A stretch of 5,964 nucleotides of DNA, taken from positions 1 to 5,964 of the forward strand of contig CAZFGK010000053.1 in assembly GCA_964518635.1 (NCBI GenBank). Direction: 5' to 3'. This document shows, in pieces, positions 4,893 to 5,964 of this stretch (its first letter is position 1; each line of letters starts with the position of its first letter). The stretch comes from CAZFGK01 sp964518635. Lineage in GTDB: Bacteria; Zixibacteria; MSB-5A5; GN15; FEB-12. The notes beneath the pieces are model-generated. The model was not told the origin of the DNA and did no database searches. It saw nothing but the letters and a program-made list of their open reading frames with translations. Made by a program: the position numbers and the translations under genes.

Positions 4893-5964
4893 ATGGATGA
4901 GCACGATCTCGTCATCACGAACGGCACGATCGCCACCGCCGCCGACACCTTCCGCTGCGACATCGGCATCAGCGGCGGGCGCATCGCGGCACTCGCCGAC
5001 CGCATCGCCGGCGGCACGCGGCGCATCGATGCCGCGGGCCGCCTCGTGCTCCCGGGCGGCGTCGACGCCCATTGCCATCTCGACCAGCCGACCGGCGACG
5101 GGTCGGTAATGGCCGACGACTTCACCTCCGGCACGCGTGCCGCGCTGTGCGGCGGCACGACGACGGTGATTCCCTTCGCCGCGCAGCAGAAGGGCAAGGC
5201 GCTGCGCGAGGCGGTGAAGGACTATCACGCCCGCGCCGAGGGCAAGGCGCTGATCGACTATGCCTTCCACCTGATCGTCTCCGACGCGAGCGAGCAGGTG
5301 GTGGGCCAGGAGCTGCCGGCACTGATCAAGGACGGCTACACGTCGTTCAAGATCTACATGACCTACGACGACCTCAAGCTCGACGACCGCCAGATCCTCG
5401 ACGTGCTAGCGCTGGCGCGCGGCGAGCAGGCGATGGTGATGATCCACGCCGAGAACACGGACTGCATCGCCTGGCTCACCGAGCGCCTCGAGCGCGCGGG
5501 CAAGACCGCGCCGCGCTACCACGCCGCATCACGCCCGATGGTCGTTGAGCGCGAGGCGACGCACCGCGCGATCGCGCTGGCCGAGCTGGTCGACGTGCCG
5601 GTGCTGATCGTGCACGTCTCGGGCCGCGAGGCGGTCGAGCAGATCCGCTGGGCGCAGGCGCGCGGCCTCAGGATCTACGCCGAGACCTGCCCGCAATATC
5701 TCGTCCTCACCGAGGACGATCTCGGCAAGCCCGACTTCGAGGGCGCCAAGTGCATCTGCTCGCCGCCGCCGCGCGACAAGCAGAACCAGGAGGCGATCTG
5801 GCAGGGGCTCGCCGGCGGCGTGTTCCAGGTGTTCTCGTCGGATCACGCGCCGTTCCGCTTCGACGGCGCCGACGGCAAGCGGATCGCGGGCGCGAATGCT
5901 CCGTATCGCAAGATACCGAACGGCGTACCCGGCATCGAGACGCGGCTGCCGATCCTGTTCTCCG
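4893..5964 (+). CDS. hydA: Dihydropyrimidinase / D-hydantoinase, C-terminus cut by window end
   Basis: A metal-dependent amidohydrolase that hydrolytically opens cyclic ureides (5,6-dihydrouracil or dihydrothymine to N-carbamoyl-beta-amino acids, or 5-substituted hydantoins to N-carbamoyl amino acids). 357 residues are visible and the frame is open to the edge; the family is usually ~460-490, so roughly 100-130 residues are missing. The small N-terminal sandwich DLVITNGTI..GRIAAL..RIDAAGRLVLPGGVDAH leads to the metal site. All six ligands are present: His60 and His62 (HCH), the carboxylated Lys153 (SFKIYMTY), His185 (IHAEN), His241 (VHVSG) and Asp317 (SSDHAPF). Tyr158 falls where hydantoinases carry the catalytic or stereo-gate Tyr, and ICSPPPRDK (288-296) is the usual 'SPP.R' block. 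HCHLDQP replaces the commoner HTHLEMP/HIHLDMP form and suggests a less studied subgroup. It follows the LOG-like gene by 33 bases, so same operon. Substrate preference between dihydropyrimidines and hydantoins cannot be decided from sequence. Confidence 0.9.
   Translation, partial: MDEHDLVITNGTIATAADTFRCDIGISGGRIAALADRIAGGTRRIDAAGRLVLPGGVDAHCHLDQPTGDGSVMADDFTSGTRAALCGGTTTVIPFAAQQKGKALREAVKDYHARAEGKALIDYAFHLIVSDASEQVVGQELPALIKDGYTSFKIYMTYDDLKLDDRQILDVLALARGEQAMVMIHAENTDCIAWLTERLERAGKTAPRYHAASRPMVVEREATHRAIALAELVDVPVLIVHVSGREAVEQIRWAQARGLRIYAETCPQYLVLTEDDLGKPDFEGAKCICSPPPRDKQNQEAIWQGLAGGVFQVFSSDHAPFRFDGADGKRIAGANAPYRKIPNGVPGIETRLPILFS

Noticed and set aside
4071..5270. Long 399-codon open frame on the minus strand
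   Set aside because: It lies opposite the kinase, LOG-like and hydantoinase genes, is rich in Arg/Ala/Gly with no recognisable domain, and is explained by the high-GC antisense frame of well-supported genes.

Overview
This is a GC-rich, tightly packed, single-strand (+) catabolic operon fragment. It most likely comes from a proteobacterium; an alphaproteobacterium of the Rhizobiales/Rhodospirillales kind is the best guess. That guess rests on the strong G/C third-position bias, the twin-arginine signal peptide and the style of the proteins. There is no rRNA or other taxonomic marker, so it is tentative. Nothing suggests phage, insertion sequences, CRISPR or RNA genes.

Layout: (1) bases 1-221 hold the C-terminal end of an Asp/Glu racemase / maleate isomerase superfamily enzyme, cut by the window edge. 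(2) 274-1563 encodes a Tat-exported periplasmic solute-binding protein. (3) 1578-2465 and 2462-3292 encode the two membrane permeases of a MalFG/UgpAE-type ABC importer. (4) 3289-4305 encodes a PfkB/ribokinase-family kinase. (5) 4302-4859 encodes a small Rossmann-fold protein of the LOG-like family (TIGR00725 type). (6) 4893 to the window end encodes a dihydropyrimidinase/D-hydantoinase, cut at its C-terminus but with all six metal ligands visible. Intergenic gaps are 52, 14 and 33 bases, and three consecutive junctions are 4-base ATGA overlaps. Genes 2-6 are therefore almost certainly co-transcribed, and the racemase-like gene may belong to the same unit. No gene for the transporter's ATPase is present.

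How the genes may work together (inference): the importer brings in a small solute. The kinase could phosphorylate a sugar or nucleoside. The LOG-like protein belongs to a superfamily whose characterised members hydrolyse nucleoside 5'-monophosphates to base plus ribose 5-phosphate. The hydantoinase opens cyclic ureides such as dihydropyrimidines or hydantoins, and the racemase-superfamily enzyme could act on the ring-opened acid or on the hydantoin. Together this reads as a candidate route for uptake and dismantling of a nucleoside or another N-heterocyclic compound. The substrate cannot be read from the sequence, and each enzyme also has family members with other roles.
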